Source of the DNA: CAG-177 sp964587915 | GTDB taxonomy: Bacteria > Bacillota > Clostridia > Oscillospirales > Acutalibacteraceae | Length of the DNA stretch: 33,040 nucleotides | Reading direction: 5' to 3' | NCBI GenBank assembly: GCA_964587915.1 | Contig: CAZPMK010000018.1 | Location: 1 to 33,040, forward strand | Shown here: positions 1-7,856 of the stretch, in pieces | How the letters are laid out: the number at the start of each line of letters is the position of its first letter | Position numbering within the stretch: position 1 is the stretch's first letter | The notes under the pieces: generated by a model | The model's input: the letters and a program-made list of their open reading frames with translations, nothing else | The model's database searches: none | Told to the model about the DNA's origin: nothing | Translations under genes and position numbers: made by a program

Positions 1-45
1 ATCCCTCCACCGCAAGCGGTCCCCCTCCCTTTAGGCAAGGGAGGC
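1..45. repeat. Partial CCTCC-type palindromic intergenic repeat (left edge)
   Basis: The window opens inside an intergenic element with two small hairpins: ACCGC/GCGGT around positions 9-20 and CCTCCCTT/AAGGGAGG around 24-44. The CCCTCC/GGGAGG theme recurs at 3383-3510 and at the right edge (33019-33040). Only the end of the element is visible. That it belongs to a dispersed repeat family is inferred from these resemblances and from memory of similar elements in Oscillospiraceae. Confidence 0.5.
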
Positions 46-67
46 GAATACAAATCACATATTTTTG

Positions 68-100
68 CAAAAAATCCGCTCTCGAGGTGAGGGCGGATTT
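68..100 (-). terminator. Intrinsic terminator of the radical SAM gene
   Basis: On the minus strand, AAATCCGC (100-93) pairs with GCGGATTT (79-72) around a 13-nt loop, and the descending arm runs into a T tract. It lies just past the stop codon at 108, as expected for the end of this monocistronic unit. Confidence 0.75.
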
Positions 101-107
101 ACTGTTA

Positions 108-1550
108 TTATTCGGTTTTATCGGATTTTGCGGCAGCCTCGGCTTTTCCCTCGGGGGTATCGCGGTAGAACTGCGTTTTCGGGTTCGGGTGCTTCGTCGA
201 ATTCCAAAGCTCGTCGGCAACCGGCTGCCATGCGGCGGCAAAGCGGTCACAGCGGGAGCAAAGTGTCTCGGCGGTTTCCGGCTCGATAAGGTCGGTTGAG
301 CGTGCACCCGTTTCGGCAATAATCTTACGCAGACATTGCGGATTTTCAAGCATGGGGCAAGGTCTGAGATGATTGTCGTTGAACGGCTGATTCCTGTAAT
401 ACGCTTGGAACAACGGACTCTTCAAGCCCTCAATCAGCGTATTCTTTCTGATGTTGGCATCCGAATAGTGAATGAACACGCAAGGCTCCATATCGCCCTC
501 GGAATTTATGTGGAAATAGTTTCTGCCGCCCGCTATACAGCCGCCGACATACTCTGCATCGTTCTGGAAATCCATTATGAACATGGGCTTGCCCGTTTCA
601 CCGTTTCTTACGCGGCGAAGCCATTTATACATATGAACTCTCTGCTCGGGAGAGGGGATAAGCTCCGGAACCGCACCGTGACCGACGGGCATATAATTGA
701 AATAAAGACCGAAGCGTGAACCGTTCTCGACCATGAGATCCATAAATTCATCGCTTGTAACACTCGGAATATTTTTGCTCGTATAGCAAACGGAGATACC
801 GAAAACAAGGCCGTATTCCTTGAGGAGCTTCATGGCTCCCATAGTGGTTGCGTATGCACCCTCGCCTCTGCGGAAATCGTTGCTTTCCTGCGTGCCCTCT
901 ATGCTCAGAGCAAGGGAGAGGTTGCCGACCTCACGCATTCTCTCGCATAAATCTCTGTCGATAAGCGTTGCGTTGGTGTATGCAAGAAATGCACAGTCGG
1001 GATTTTCCTTGCAGAGTGTAAGAACGTCATCCTTGCGAACAAGCGGTTCGCCGCCCGTGAGCATATAGAAATGCGTTCCGAGCTCCGTTCCCTGATTAAC
1101 AATGCTTCTCATCTCGTCAAGGGTGAGATTTGAACGATGACCGTATTCCGCAGACCAGCAGCCCTTACAGCGGAGATTGCAGGCACTCGTGGGGTCAAAA
1201 AGAATGATGAACGGAATGTTGCACTTGTATTTTTCTCTGTTCGCTCTGACAGCCTTTGTGCCGTTTACGCCCGCACCGAGACCCAATGCAAGGAGCATTT
1301 TTTTGATTACTTGGGGATCACACTCGTTGATGATATTCATTGCAAAGTGATTCCACACATTGTTTTCGTCCTTAACGGCACTGCGGAAAGCATCGAAATT
1401 CTTTTCGGGGAACGCACCGCCCATAAATTTCTGTGCAATGTCTATGAGCTTTATCAAGTTCTCCTGCGGATTCTTTTTGATGTACTTAAAAATGCCGTCA
1501 AACGCAACGGATGCCGAGGCTCTTTGCAGTTTTTCTTTTGCGGTCATCAT
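108..1550 (-). CDS. Radical SAM protein with SPASM-like C-terminus
   Basis: This 480-aa protein carries the radical SAM cluster motif CNLRCKGC (Cys124, Cys128, Cys131), which binds the 4Fe-4S cluster that cleaves S-adenosylmethionine, and the SAM-contacting GGEP motif at 166-169. The C-terminal part has further cysteines (338, 357, 398, 406, 431, 434) spaced like the auxiliary-cluster SPASM/twitch domains of PqqE- and anSME-type maturases. An N-terminal helical extension of about 110 residues precedes the barrel. The start is set by AGGAGG seven bases before ATG 1550; a second in-frame ATG follows directly. It stands alone, divergent from the membrane fusion protein, with its own promoter and terminator. 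No peptide substrate gene is visible next to it, so the reaction is unknown. Confidence 0.85.
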   Translation of the reverse strand: MMTAKEKLQRASASVAFDGIFKYIKKNPQENLIKLIDIAQKFMGGAFPEKNFDAFRSAVKDENNVWNHFAMNIINECDPQVIKKMLLALGLGAGVNGTKAVRANREKYKCNIPFIILFDPTSACNLRCKGCWSAEYGHRSNLTLDEMRSIVNQGTELGTHFYMLTGGEPLVRKDDVLTLCKENPDCAFLAYTNATLIDRDLCERMREVGNLSLALSIEGTQESNDFRRGEGAYATTMGAMKLLKEYGLVFGISVCYTSKNIPSVTSDEFMDLMVENGSRFGLYFNYMPVGHGAVPELIPSPEQRVHMYKWLRRVRNGETGKPMFIMDFQNDAEYVGGCIAGGRNYFHINSEGDMEPCVFIHYSDANIRKNTLIEGLKSPLFQAYYRNQPFNDNHLRPCPMLENPQCLRKIIAETGARSTDLIEPETAETLCSRCDRFAAAWQPVADELWNSTKHPNPKTQFYRDTPEGKAEAAAKSDKTE

Positions 1551-1589
1551 AAGCGTTCCTCCTTTGAACGGTTAATTGGGAACAATAAT

Positions 1590-1617
1590 ATATTAGTTTA
1601 ACACAGTTTCTTCTCAA
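1590..1617 (-). promoter_or_regulatory. Sigma-A-type promoter for the radical SAM gene
   Basis: On the minus strand TTGAGA (1617-1612), a 16-bp spacer and TAATAT (1595-1590) precede the ribosome site and start codon at 1550. It sits in the divergent region shared with the gene at 1787. Confidence 0.5.
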
Positions 1618-1725
1618 AGTCTATGAATATTTTTTAAATTGTTGCGATTTTTTTAACCGATTTAGGAATTTTGTCCGAATAATCCGTAAATCCTGCTTTT
1701 CACACGGCTTTTTGGCTGAATTTTC

Positions 1726-1754
1726 TTGATTTTGCGGCAGATATGGGCTATTAT
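1726..1754 (+). promoter_or_regulatory. Sigma-A-type promoter for the VTT-nucleoside hydrolase gene
   Basis: TTGATT (1726-1731), a 17-bp spacer and TATTAT (1749-1754) lie 33 bp before the ATG at 1787. An AAGGTGG ribosome site lies between them at about 1774-1780. Confidence 0.6.
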
Positions 1755-1786
1755 ATATTCAGTATCATTTTGCAAGGTGGTATTCG

Positions 1787-3379
1787 ATGAAAGATAAACT
1801 GCTCAGATTCAAGCACGCTTTCGGACTTGCGGGAAGAATTATTCTCTCGGTGCTTATTATTGCCGTTATTATTTGGAAATATGATGAGCTGAAAAATATG
1901 GATATCCGTGCTCTCATTGCCGGGACAAGCAGTATTTTCTCTGCGGTTGCGGCAATTCTCGGTGTGTACCTGCTGAAATCGCTTGTTTTCGTCGTGCCCG
2001 CTTCGCTGGTATATATCGCGGTCGGCATGGCTTTTTCGCCCCTGACGGCAATTTTGATAAACACGGCGGGAATACTCCTCGAGGTGTGTGCAACATATCT
2101 TTTCGGAATTATTCTCGGCGGACCGTACGTCATTAACAAGCTCGAAAAGACAAAGTACGCAAGCCGTGTTTTGGAGCTTCACGGAAAGGGCAAGCTGTCT
2201 GCGATTTTTGCGATAAGGGCAATTCCCGTGTTTCCGATAGACCTCATCAGCCTCTTTTTGGGTGCGGTGAGGATGCGTTTTCTGCCGTATCTGCTTTTAT
2301 CGCTCGGCGGAATCCTGCCGAGAGTCATACTTTTCACCATTCTCGGCGACGGCATATACGACTACATTCCCATGGACAAGCTCATGCTTGCGGCGTGCAT
2401 AATTCTGCCCGTTGCTCTCATAGCTTGGGTGATACGCTACGCCGTGAAATCCGAAAAAACGGAGCGTGAGGGCGAAAAGCCCTTTTATGAGCCTTTGAAA
2501 GACAGCCGCAGAAATATCATTTTTGATACGGATATGGGTCCCGACTGCGATGATGCGGGGGCGTTTGCGTTACTGCTTCACTATGTCAAAAAATATGATT
2601 TGCCGCTTCTCGGTGCCGCAAACTGCACTTCAAACCGCTACGCCAACGGCACGATTCGTGCGATTGCGGAATATTTCGGCTTCGACGACCTGCCCGTTGG
2701 TCAGTACAGCGGAAAAGAGCTTTTGCCCGACGGAAAAAAATACAACGAAGCGGTGACGAAAAAATACCGCAGCTTTGTTTCGAGCAGTACCTCGGCACAA
2801 ACGGAGCTTGAATTTTATCACAAGCTGCTTTCAAAGGCACAGGATGATTCCGTGACGGTCATTGCCGTCGGTCCGCTGTCAAACCTCGGCAGGGTACTGC
2901 GTGAGGATGCGGAGCTTTTCAACCGCAAGGTAAATTCGATAGTCTTAATGGGCGGAAAATTTCCGAACGGAAAAGAGTTTAACATCGAATGCGACCCCGC
3001 CGCCGCAAGAACGGTTTTTGAAAAATTCCGCGGAAAAATCGTCTGCTCCGGCTTTGAAATTGGCGAAAATGTTTTCACCGGCTTTTACTCGGAGCATGAG
3101 GACAATCCCGTATACGATTCCTACCGCTTGTATCGCGGCGGAAAACCGCCGTATCTGCGTGACAGCTGGGATTTGACCGCCGTAAATTATGCCGTCGAGG
3201 GCGAGGGAGATTTTTATTCGCTCTCAAAGGATGTCAAAATAACCGTTGAGGATGACGGCGATATCTCTGCGGTAAAAAGCAAATATTCAAAACGCCGCTA
3301 TCTCATTCAAAAATGCGACAACGCTATGCTTGCCGAGGCTCTCAATTCGATTTTGGAGCCTGTGCGTGACAACGATTAG
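1787..3379 (+). CDS. Fusion: VTT/DedA-like membrane domain + inosine-uridine nucleoside hydrolase-like domain
   Basis: This 530-aa protein has two unrelated halves. Residues 10-220 are strongly hydrophobic with several membrane segments and the VTT (TMEM64/SNARE-associated, DedA-like) pattern, including a YLFG segment near 104 and the re-entrant 'RAIPVFPIDLISLFLGA' region at 144-160. A charged linker (221-242) leads to a nucleoside-hydrolase-like domain. That domain starts with DTDMGPDCDD (247-256), the Asp-rich calcium and ribose site of the IUNH family, and has the family signature FNIECDPAAA at 398-407. The usual C-terminal catalytic His is not obvious: the corresponding stretch reads DSWDLTAV (459-466). 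Membrane orientation and activity are unknown; the hydrolase half is presumably cytosolic if VTT topology holds. One continuous frame spans both halves, so this is a true single reading frame unless the assembly is wrong. Confidence 0.8.
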   Translation: MKDKLLRFKHAFGLAGRIILSVLIIAVIIWKYDELKNMDIRALIAGTSSIFSAVAAILGVYLLKSLVFVVPASLVYIAVGMAFSPLTAILINTAGILLEVCATYLFGIILGGPYVINKLEKTKYASRVLELHGKGKLSAIFAIRAIPVFPIDLISLFLGAVRMRFLPYLLLSLGGILPRVILFTILGDGIYDYIPMDKLMLAACIILPVALIAWVIRYAVKSEKTEREGEKPFYEPLKDSRRNIIFDTDMGPDCDDAGAFALLLHYVKKYDLPLLGAANCTSNRYANGTIRAIAEYFGFDDLPVGQYSGKELLPDGKKYNEAVTKKYRSFVSSSTSAQTELEFYHKLLSKAQDDSVTVIAVGPLSNLGRVLREDAELFNRKVNSIVLMGGKFPNGKEFNIECDPAAARTVFEKFRGKIVCSGFEIGENVFTGFYSEHEDNPVYDSYRLYRGGKPPYLRDSWDLTAVNYAVEGEGDFYSLSKDVKITVEDDGDISAVKSKYSKRRYLIQKCDNAMLAEALNSILEPVRDND

Positions 3380-3382
3380 ACC

Positions 3383-3510
3383 GTAGGGAGTGGCTGAGTC
3401 GGAGGGATAGTGCACAGCACCACGGCGTAGCCGTGAATAAATGTAATCTCCGTCACACCGTTCCGGTTGAATTTTCGCTGAAAATTCAATATCCCCCCGT
3501 GCAAGGGGGT
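3383..3510. repeat. Intergenic palindromic repeat cluster
   Basis: The gap between 3379 and 3600 contains three consecutive inverted repeats: CACGGC-GTA-GCCGTG (3421-3435), TTGAATTTTC-GCT-GAAAATTCAA (3467-3489, a perfect 10-bp stem) and CCCCC...GGGGG (about 3494-3509). GGAGGG and CCGTC motifs surround them and recall the window-edge repeats. No good T-run follows, so a simple terminator is not the best reading. It looks like a composite mobile or dispersed repeat placed upstream of the uptake ABC operon. Only a weak promoter match (TTCACG-18-TATATA near 3553-3582) is seen for the next gene. Confidence 0.55.
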
Positions 3511-3599
3511 CATGATAAATCGTACCTTTCTGCGGAAATCCCGCATTCCCAATTCACGGCAGCCTAATATACATTATATATACAAAGGGGACTATCATC

Positions 3600-4607
3600 A
3601 TGAAATCAACAAGAAAAATTTTGGCTCTGCTTCTGGCGTTGCTGACGGTATTATCGTTCGCCGCCTGCGGAAATGACGATGCCGTGCTCGATGAGAGCAT
3701 CACCGATGCACCCGTAACCGATTCCGTTCGCGAATACAAAACGAAAATCGCCGCAATGAACGGCCCGACGGGTCTCGGTCTTGCCCACATCAAGGAAACC
3801 CGTGCTTTCGCCTTCGACGTGGAATACTACGCCGATCCGCAGGATGTCGCTCCGCTTCTGATAAAGGGCGAGGTTGACATTGCCGCTCTGCCGCTCAATC
3901 TTGCCGCAAATCTCTACAAAAAAACGGGCGGAAAAATCCAAATGCTTGCCATAAACACTCTCGGCGTGCTTCATGTCCTGTCAAAGGATGAGTCGATAAA
4001 AAGCATTGCCGACCTCAAGGGCAAGACGGTATACGCCACGGGTCAGGGCTCAACTCCCGAATATATCATAGATTATATTCTCCGCAAGAATAATTTAGAG
4101 CCGGGCAAGGATGTCACCATTGAGTTCAAGAGTGCACACAACGAGCTTGCAACGCTTGCGGTTGAAGGCTCCGTGGAGCTGTGCATTCTTCCCGAGCCGT
4201 TCGCATCAAATGTTCTTTCAAAGAATACCGAGCTTCACCGCGTGATAGATTTGACCGACGAATGGGAAAAGGTCAGCACCGCTCAGCTTGCACAGGGCTG
4301 TATCGTTGCGAGAACGGATTATATCGAACAGCACCCCGACTTGCTCAAGGAATTTATGATGTACTACGAGGCTTCGATATCCTTTATCAATAATCCCAAC
4401 AATAACGGAATCGTTTTTCTGGCGAAATACGGATATTTCGACAGCGCCGAGCTTGCATTGGAAACCGTTCCGAATTGCAATATCGTTTATATGACGGGCG
4501 AGGAAATGAAAAAGACTGCGTCGGAGAATTACGCCGTGCTCTATGAAGCCGATCCCGCTTCCGTCGGAGGGGAGATACCTGCTGATGGCCTCTATTATCT
4601 CGGATAA
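3600..4607 (+). CDS. ABC uptake transporter, substrate-binding lipoprotein (NMT1/SsuA-like)
   Basis: This 335-aa protein begins with a lipoprotein signal (charged MKSTRK, hydrophobic core, lipobox ending at Cys23 in LSFAAC). The mature part has the two-lobed periplasmic-binding-protein II pattern of the nitrate/sulfonate/pyrimidine (NMT1/THI5-like) family: a 'GPTGLGLA' substrate loop near residue 59, 'GEVDIAALPLNLA' near 90, 'LKGKTVYATGQGSTPEYIID' in the middle and 'LCILPEPFAS' after it. It should sit on the outer face of the membrane and feed the permease encoded next, whose start lies inside its last 23 nt. AAAGGGG precedes the ATG. The substrate cannot be read from the sequence; no TPP riboswitch pattern (CTGAGA) was found upstream, so a thiamine-precursor role is not supported. 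Confidence 0.85.
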   Translation: MKSTRKILALLLALLTVLSFAACGNDDAVLDESITDAPVTDSVREYKTKIAAMNGPTGLGLAHIKETRAFAFDVEYYADPQDVAPLLIKGEVDIAALPLNLAANLYKKTGGKIQMLAINTLGVLHVLSKDESIKSIADLKGKTVYATGQGSTPEYIIDYILRKNNLEPGKDVTIEFKSAHNELATLAVEGSVELCILPEPFASNVLSKNTELHRVIDLTDEWEKVSTAQLAQGCIVARTDYIEQHPDLLKEFMMYYEASISFINNPNNNGIVFLAKYGYFDSAELALETVPNCNIVYMTGEEMKKTASENYAVLYEADPASVGGEIPADGLYYLG

Positions 4608-5361
4608 ATCAATAATTAAAAAGGCAGGAGTCATAGCTGTATGGCTCCTGCTTTGGCAGCTTGCGGCAATGCTTGTTGACAGTGCCTTTCTTTTTCCGTC
4701 CCCCGTCGCCGTATTCAAACGCCTTGCAGAGCTTTGCGTTACAAGGGATTTCGCCGTAAAATGCTTCGGCTCTCTCGGCAGAATTTCTCTCGGCTGCTTC
4801 TCGGGGATTCTTTTCGGCACGCTTCTCGGAGCGATAACCGCTTTTTCAAAGCCGCTGTATGAATTTTTCAGTCCGCTTCTCACGCTGATAAAGACCACGC
4901 CCGTGGCATCGTTCATAATCCTGCTTCTCGTCTGGGTAAAGCGTGACGGTGTGCCCGTTGCGGTATCGTTTCTCATGGTCGTACCCGTGATGTGGTCAAG
5001 CGTATGCACCGCCGTTGTCGGTACGGATAAACAACTTCTTGAAGCGGCACGGATGTTTCGGCTGACCCGCCGTCAAAAATTCCGTCATATCTACATTCCC
5101 GCCGTCCTGCCGTCCTTCGCTTCGGGCTGTAAAACCTCAATAGGCTTCGCATGGAAATCGGGAATCGCCGCCGAGGTGCTTTCAATTCCGAAAAATTCCG
5201 TCGGCTCTCAGCTCTATCTTGCAAAAATCAATCTCGAATACGCCGACCTCTTCGCTTGGACTGCCGCCGTGATAATCATGAGCTTCCTTGTGGAAAAGCT
5301 CTTCGTTTTTCTGCTCGAAAAAGCCTTGCACACCGGCAGAGCTTGCAACAATTTACAATAA
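4585..5361 (+). CDS. ABC uptake transporter, permease (SsuC/TauC-like)
   Basis: This 258-aa integral membrane protein has about six hydrophobic segments and the cytoplasmic coupling loop 'EAARMFRLTRRQKFRHIYIPAVLPS' pattern (given here as EAA...IYIPAVLP), typical of binding-protein-dependent permeases. The glycine usual in the EAA loop is replaced by Arg. The start at 4585 is chosen over an upstream in-frame ATG (4543) because GGAGGGGAG lies 10 nt before it and the MASIIS start gives a normal cytoplasmic N-terminus. It overlaps the binding-protein gene by 23 nt, so translation is probably coupled. Family resemblance is to aliphatic sulfonate, taurine and pyrimidine transporters. Confidence 0.85.
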   Translation: MASIISDKSIIKKAGVIAVWLLLWQLAAMLVDSAFLFPSPVAVFKRLAELCVTRDFAVKCFGSLGRISLGCFSGILFGTLLGAITAFSKPLYEFFSPLLTLIKTTPVASFIILLLVWVKRDGVPVAVSFLMVVPVMWSSVCTAVVGTDKQLLEAARMFRLTRRQKFRHIYIPAVLPSFASGCKTSIGFAWKSGIAAEVLSIPKNSVGSQLYLAKINLEYADLFAWTAAVIIMSFLVEKLFVFLLEKALHTGRACNNLQ

Positions 5362-5375
5362 TATTTCAGCTTTGA

Positions 5376-5387
5376 CCCCTACAGGGG
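5376..5387. repeat. Small palindrome in the permease-ATPase gap
   Basis: CCCC-TACA-GGGG sits in a 91-nt gap within the ABC operon, followed by GGAGGC and a GCATTGAAAATTG-type stretch that resembles the repeat region near 3540. It may be a decayed copy of the same intergenic repeat. The downstream ATPase keeps its own ribosome site. Confidence 0.3.
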
Positions 5388-5452
5388 AGGCGAAAGTTGA
5401 ATATGTCTTTCCGCAAAAATTCCGCATTGAAAATTGTAAAAGAGGTGGTTTA

Positions 5453-6007
5453 ATGCTGCTTAAAAATATCACAAAAGAATACGACGGGAAGCGGGTGCTT
5501 GACGGCATCAGTCTTGAAATTCCCGAGAGGGGGATTTTCGGCATCTTCGGTGCATCGGGTCAGGGCAAAACAACGCTCATACGCATTCTTTGCGGTCTTG
5601 AACAGCCCGACGGCGGTGAAGTCCTCGGCACGCAAGGCGTAAAATTCTCCGTTGTTTTTCAGGAGGACAGGCTTCTCCCCTCACTGACCGCACTCGAAAA
5701 CGTTGCCCTTGTTTCCGACAAAGCAACCGCCGCCGAGATGCTCGAACGGGTCGGGCTTGCCGAGAGTGCCGACAAATATCCGTCGGAGCTGAGCGGGGGA
5801 ATGAGCCGCCGCACCGCAATTGCCCGTGCCCTCGCATATTCGGGTGACGCACTGATTTTGGACGAGCCTTTCAAGGGGCTTGAAGCCGAGCTGAAAGAGC
5901 GGGTCGGGGCACTCATTCGTGAATATGCACAGACAAAGCCCGTAATAATTGTTACACATGACGAATACGGTAAATCCCTTGCAGAAAATTTTACGGTTAT
6001 TGTGTAG
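5453..6007 (+). CDS. ABC uptake transporter, ATP-binding subunit (short)
   Basis: This 184-aa ATPase completes the uptake operon. It has Walker A GASGQGKTT (around residue 32), a Q-loop in VFQEDRLLP, the signature LSGGM, Walker B LILDEP and the switch His in VTHDE. It is markedly shorter than the roughly 240-260 aa of typical SsuB/TauB subunits: it ends soon after the switch region and lacks the usual C-terminal tail, although every catalytic motif is present. The start at 5453 follows AGAGGTGGT and gives the standard 'MLLKNITKEYDGKRVLDGI' opening; the frame is open further upstream, but that part has no family resemblance. Confidence 0.85.
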   Translation: MLLKNITKEYDGKRVLDGISLEIPERGIFGIFGASGQGKTTLIRILCGLEQPDGGEVLGTQGVKFSVVFQEDRLLPSLTALENVALVSDKATAAEMLERVGLAESADKYPSELSGGMSRRTAIARALAYSGDALILDEPFKGLEAELKERVGALIREYAQTKPVIIVTHDEYGKSLAENFTVIV

Positions 6008-6034
6008 TTTTTTCGATACGATTAAACTTTTCTC

Positions 6035-6063
6035 TTGCATTTCACGCCGAATTATACTATACT
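6035..6063 (+). promoter_or_regulatory. Promoter for the lipoprotein gene at 6167
   Basis: TTGCAT (6035-6040), a 17-bp spacer and TATACT (6058-6063) lie about 100 bp before the ATG. The gene thus seems to be transcribed separately from the ABC operon, although no terminator is visible in the 27 bp between that operon and the promoter. Confidence 0.6.
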
Positions 6064-6166
6064 TATTGATGAACGGCTCCGAGCAGCTGCCGAAGTGATT
6101 TTTATCAAAAAGCGGCTTTTACTCGGCAGTAAACAGAAAAAAACAATTATCTTTGGAGGAATAATC

Positions 6167-7060
6167 ATGGCAAAAAAACTTATCGCCGTAATTATGGCAC
6201 TTGCTCTCGTCCTTTCATTCGCTGCTTGCGGCGGCAAGGATGACAGCACCACCACAACCGCTCCCGAAACCACCGTTGATCCCTTTGAGTCCTTCGGCGA
6301 CGAAACCACCGTTCCCGAGGCAGAATCAACCGAGGCTGTTTCCTCAGACGATGAATCCACTACAGTTGTTGACGCTTCCGCTGTTTCCGAGACAGAAGAG
6401 CAGAGCACCGAGGCTTCTGCCGCTCCTCAGACCAAGGAAGAGGTTGTTGCATACTTCAACACCGCAATCAACGGCGTTAAGAAGGGCGCAAAGAGCGTAA
6501 CTCACCACTATTCAAAGATTTCTCTTAACGGCGCAACCAAGCTCCCCGGCTGGGCCAACACCGTTATGAAGGTTCTCGGCGGTGCCGATAAATTCATCGA
6601 CGATCAGCTCACCAAGAACAGCAAGGGCGAAGAGACTTTCACCGGCTCCGAGGCTATCAAGGCCGGCTTCCCCGTTGAGGGCGAAAGCTGGTCAAGCAAG
6701 CTCACCGCTGCCGACATTAAGGATTTCGCAATCAAAGAGTCCGACGGCAAATACATGATTCGTCTTACCACCGTTGCAGACGGCAAATCTTCAACCGTTA
6801 AGCACGGCGGCGGTCATGCTCCCAAGGCATTCAATGTTGTTCTTCCCGGCGTTGTTAATGACAACGTTCCCGGCGTTGCCGCAAATCTTATCGGCGGTAC
6901 TGCGGAGATGAACTATCCCTCAAGCACCGTTACCGTTACCGTTGATATCGCTACGGGCAGAGTTCTCAAGGCAGACTATGACCTCAAGTGGACCATCAAC
7001 TTCGGTACGGACACCATTATTCCCTTTACCACTCTCGATTCATACACTATCAATTGGTAA
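6167..7060 (+). CDS. Secreted lipoprotein of unknown function
   Basis: This 297-aa protein has a lipoprotein signal peptide with Cys21 in LSFAAC, nearly the same signal as the binding protein at 3600. A low-complexity Thr/Ser/Glu-rich linker covers residues about 26-90 and would hold the C-terminal domain away from the membrane. The globular part (about 95-297) starts with 'KEEVVAYFNTAINGVK' and contains 'GFPVEGESWSSKL', a histidine-rich HGGGHAP stretch and a final 'DYDLKWTINFG' strand pattern. I do not recognise the domain. TTTGGAGGA precedes the ATG at 6167. The frame extends upstream to a TTG inside the promoter, which is not a credible start. It has its own promoter and a strong terminator and may be well expressed. 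Confidence 0.75.
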   Translation: MAKKLIAVIMALALVLSFAACGGKDDSTTTTAPETTVDPFESFGDETTVPEAESTEAVSSDDESTTVVDASAVSETEEQSTEASAAPQTKEEVVAYFNTAINGVKKGAKSVTHHYSKISLNGATKLPGWANTVMKVLGGADKFIDDQLTKNSKGEETFTGSEAIKAGFPVEGESWSSKLTAADIKDFAIKESDGKYMIRLTTVADGKSSTVKHGGGHAPKAFNVVLPGVVNDNVPGVAANLIGGTAEMNYPSSTVTVTVDIATGRVLKADYDLKWTINFGTDTIIPFTTLDSYTINW

Positions 7061-7071
7061 CATAATACTGC

Positions 7072-7097
7072 GGGGCGTGTCGAGACACGCCCCTTTT
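7072..7097 (+). terminator. Intrinsic terminator after the lipoprotein gene
   Basis: A perfect 10-bp GC-rich stem (GGGGCGTGTC/GACACGCCCC) with a two-base loop is followed by TTTT. Some read-through into pduL, 30 bp downstream, is possible because no clear pduL promoter is seen. Confidence 0.85.
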
Positions 7098-7126
7098 GCA
7101 GGTACAATACATAAAGGAGTTTACTC

Positions 7127-7699
7127 ATGAAGAAAGAAGTTCTTGTTGAAACATCTGCACGCCATGTCCATGTAAGCCGTGAAGCTCTTGATATCCTTTT
7201 CGGAGAGGGCTATGAGCTTACCAAGAAAAAGGACCTTTCACAGCCCGGTCAGTTCGCCTGTGAAGAAAGAGTTGCCGTTATCGGCTCAAAGGGCAGCTTC
7301 CCCGCTGTTTCCATTCTCGGTCCCGTCCGTCCCTCAACTCAGGTTGAGCTTTCACTCACCGACGCCCGCTCAATCGGCGTTTCCGCTCCCGTAAGAGAGA
7401 GTGGCGATATCGAGGGAAGCGGTGCTTGCAAGCTCGTCGGACCCAAGGGCGAAATCGAAATCGACTGCGGTGTTATTGCCGCAAAGAGACACATACACGC
7501 CACTCCCGAGGATGCCGAAAAATACGGACTTGCGGACAAGCAGATAGTATGCGTTAAGATTGACTCGAACGGCAGAAAGCTCGTTTTCGATGATGTTGTT
7601 GTCAGAGTCAGCCCCAAATTTGCTCTTGCTATGCACATTGATACCGATGAATCCAACGCCGCCGGTGCGGTTCCCGGTCTCATGGGCGAGATTCTTTAA
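7127..7699 (+). CDS. pduL: Phosphate propanoyltransferase (PduL-type phosphotransacylase)
   Basis: This 190-aa protein interconverts acyl-CoA and acyl-phosphate. It shows the two PduL hallmark regions with zinc-binding histidines: SARHVHVS near residue 10 and AKRHIHATPEDA near 123-134, plus LGPxRxxTQVE-type residues in the middle (LGPVRPSTQVELS). It begins directly at the domain with no N-terminal encapsulation peptide, and no microcompartment shell genes are nearby. It is therefore probably a cytosolic phosphotransacylase working with an acetate or propionate kinase elsewhere in the genome. AAAGGAG lies eight bases before the ATG. Terminators flank it on both sides. Confidence 0.93.
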   Translation: MKKEVLVETSARHVHVSREALDILFGEGYELTKKKDLSQPGQFACEERVAVIGSKGSFPAVSILGPVRPSTQVELSLTDARSIGVSAPVRESGDIEGSGACKLVGPKGEIEIDCGVIAAKRHIHATPEDAEKYGLADKQIVCVKIDSNGRKLVFDDVVVRVSPKFALAMHIDTDESNAAGAVPGLMGEIL

Positions 7700-7711
7700 T
7701 TCAACTTGCTT

Positions 7712-7741
7712 GCTCCTCGGCTTCGGTCGGGGAGCTTTTTT
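7712..7741 (+). terminator. Intrinsic terminator after pduL
   Basis: GCTCC (7712-7716) pairs with GGAGC (7731-7735), with a TTCG-containing apical loop and six T residues after it. It lies 12 bp past the pduL stop. Confidence 0.8.
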
Positions 7742-7745
7742 CGTC

Positions 7746-7775
7746 AAAAAATCCGCACCCGTTTTGAGTGCGGAT
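7746..7775 (-). terminator. Intrinsic terminator of the lipid kinase gene
   Basis: On the minus strand, ATCCGCAC (7775-7768) pairs with GTGCGGAT (7758-7751) and is followed by a T run (7750-7746). It faces the pduL terminator in the convergent gap. Confidence 0.75.
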
Positions 7776-7856
7776 AAATTTTTATATTTCCTTTTCGTCA
7801 TATAATCACACAAAAATATATAAAAGTATGATTACACTTGTGTTTTGCTTTTTGGA

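Noticed and set aside
3380..3599. TPP or other riboswitch upstream of the NMT1-like binding protein
   Set aside because: No CTGAGA or other conserved thi-box core was seen; the region consists of palindromic repeats.
4543..4584. Upstream ATG (4543) as the permease start
   Set aside because: It would add 14 residues unlike the family and lacks a ribosome site; ATG 4585 has GGAGGGGAG at normal spacing.
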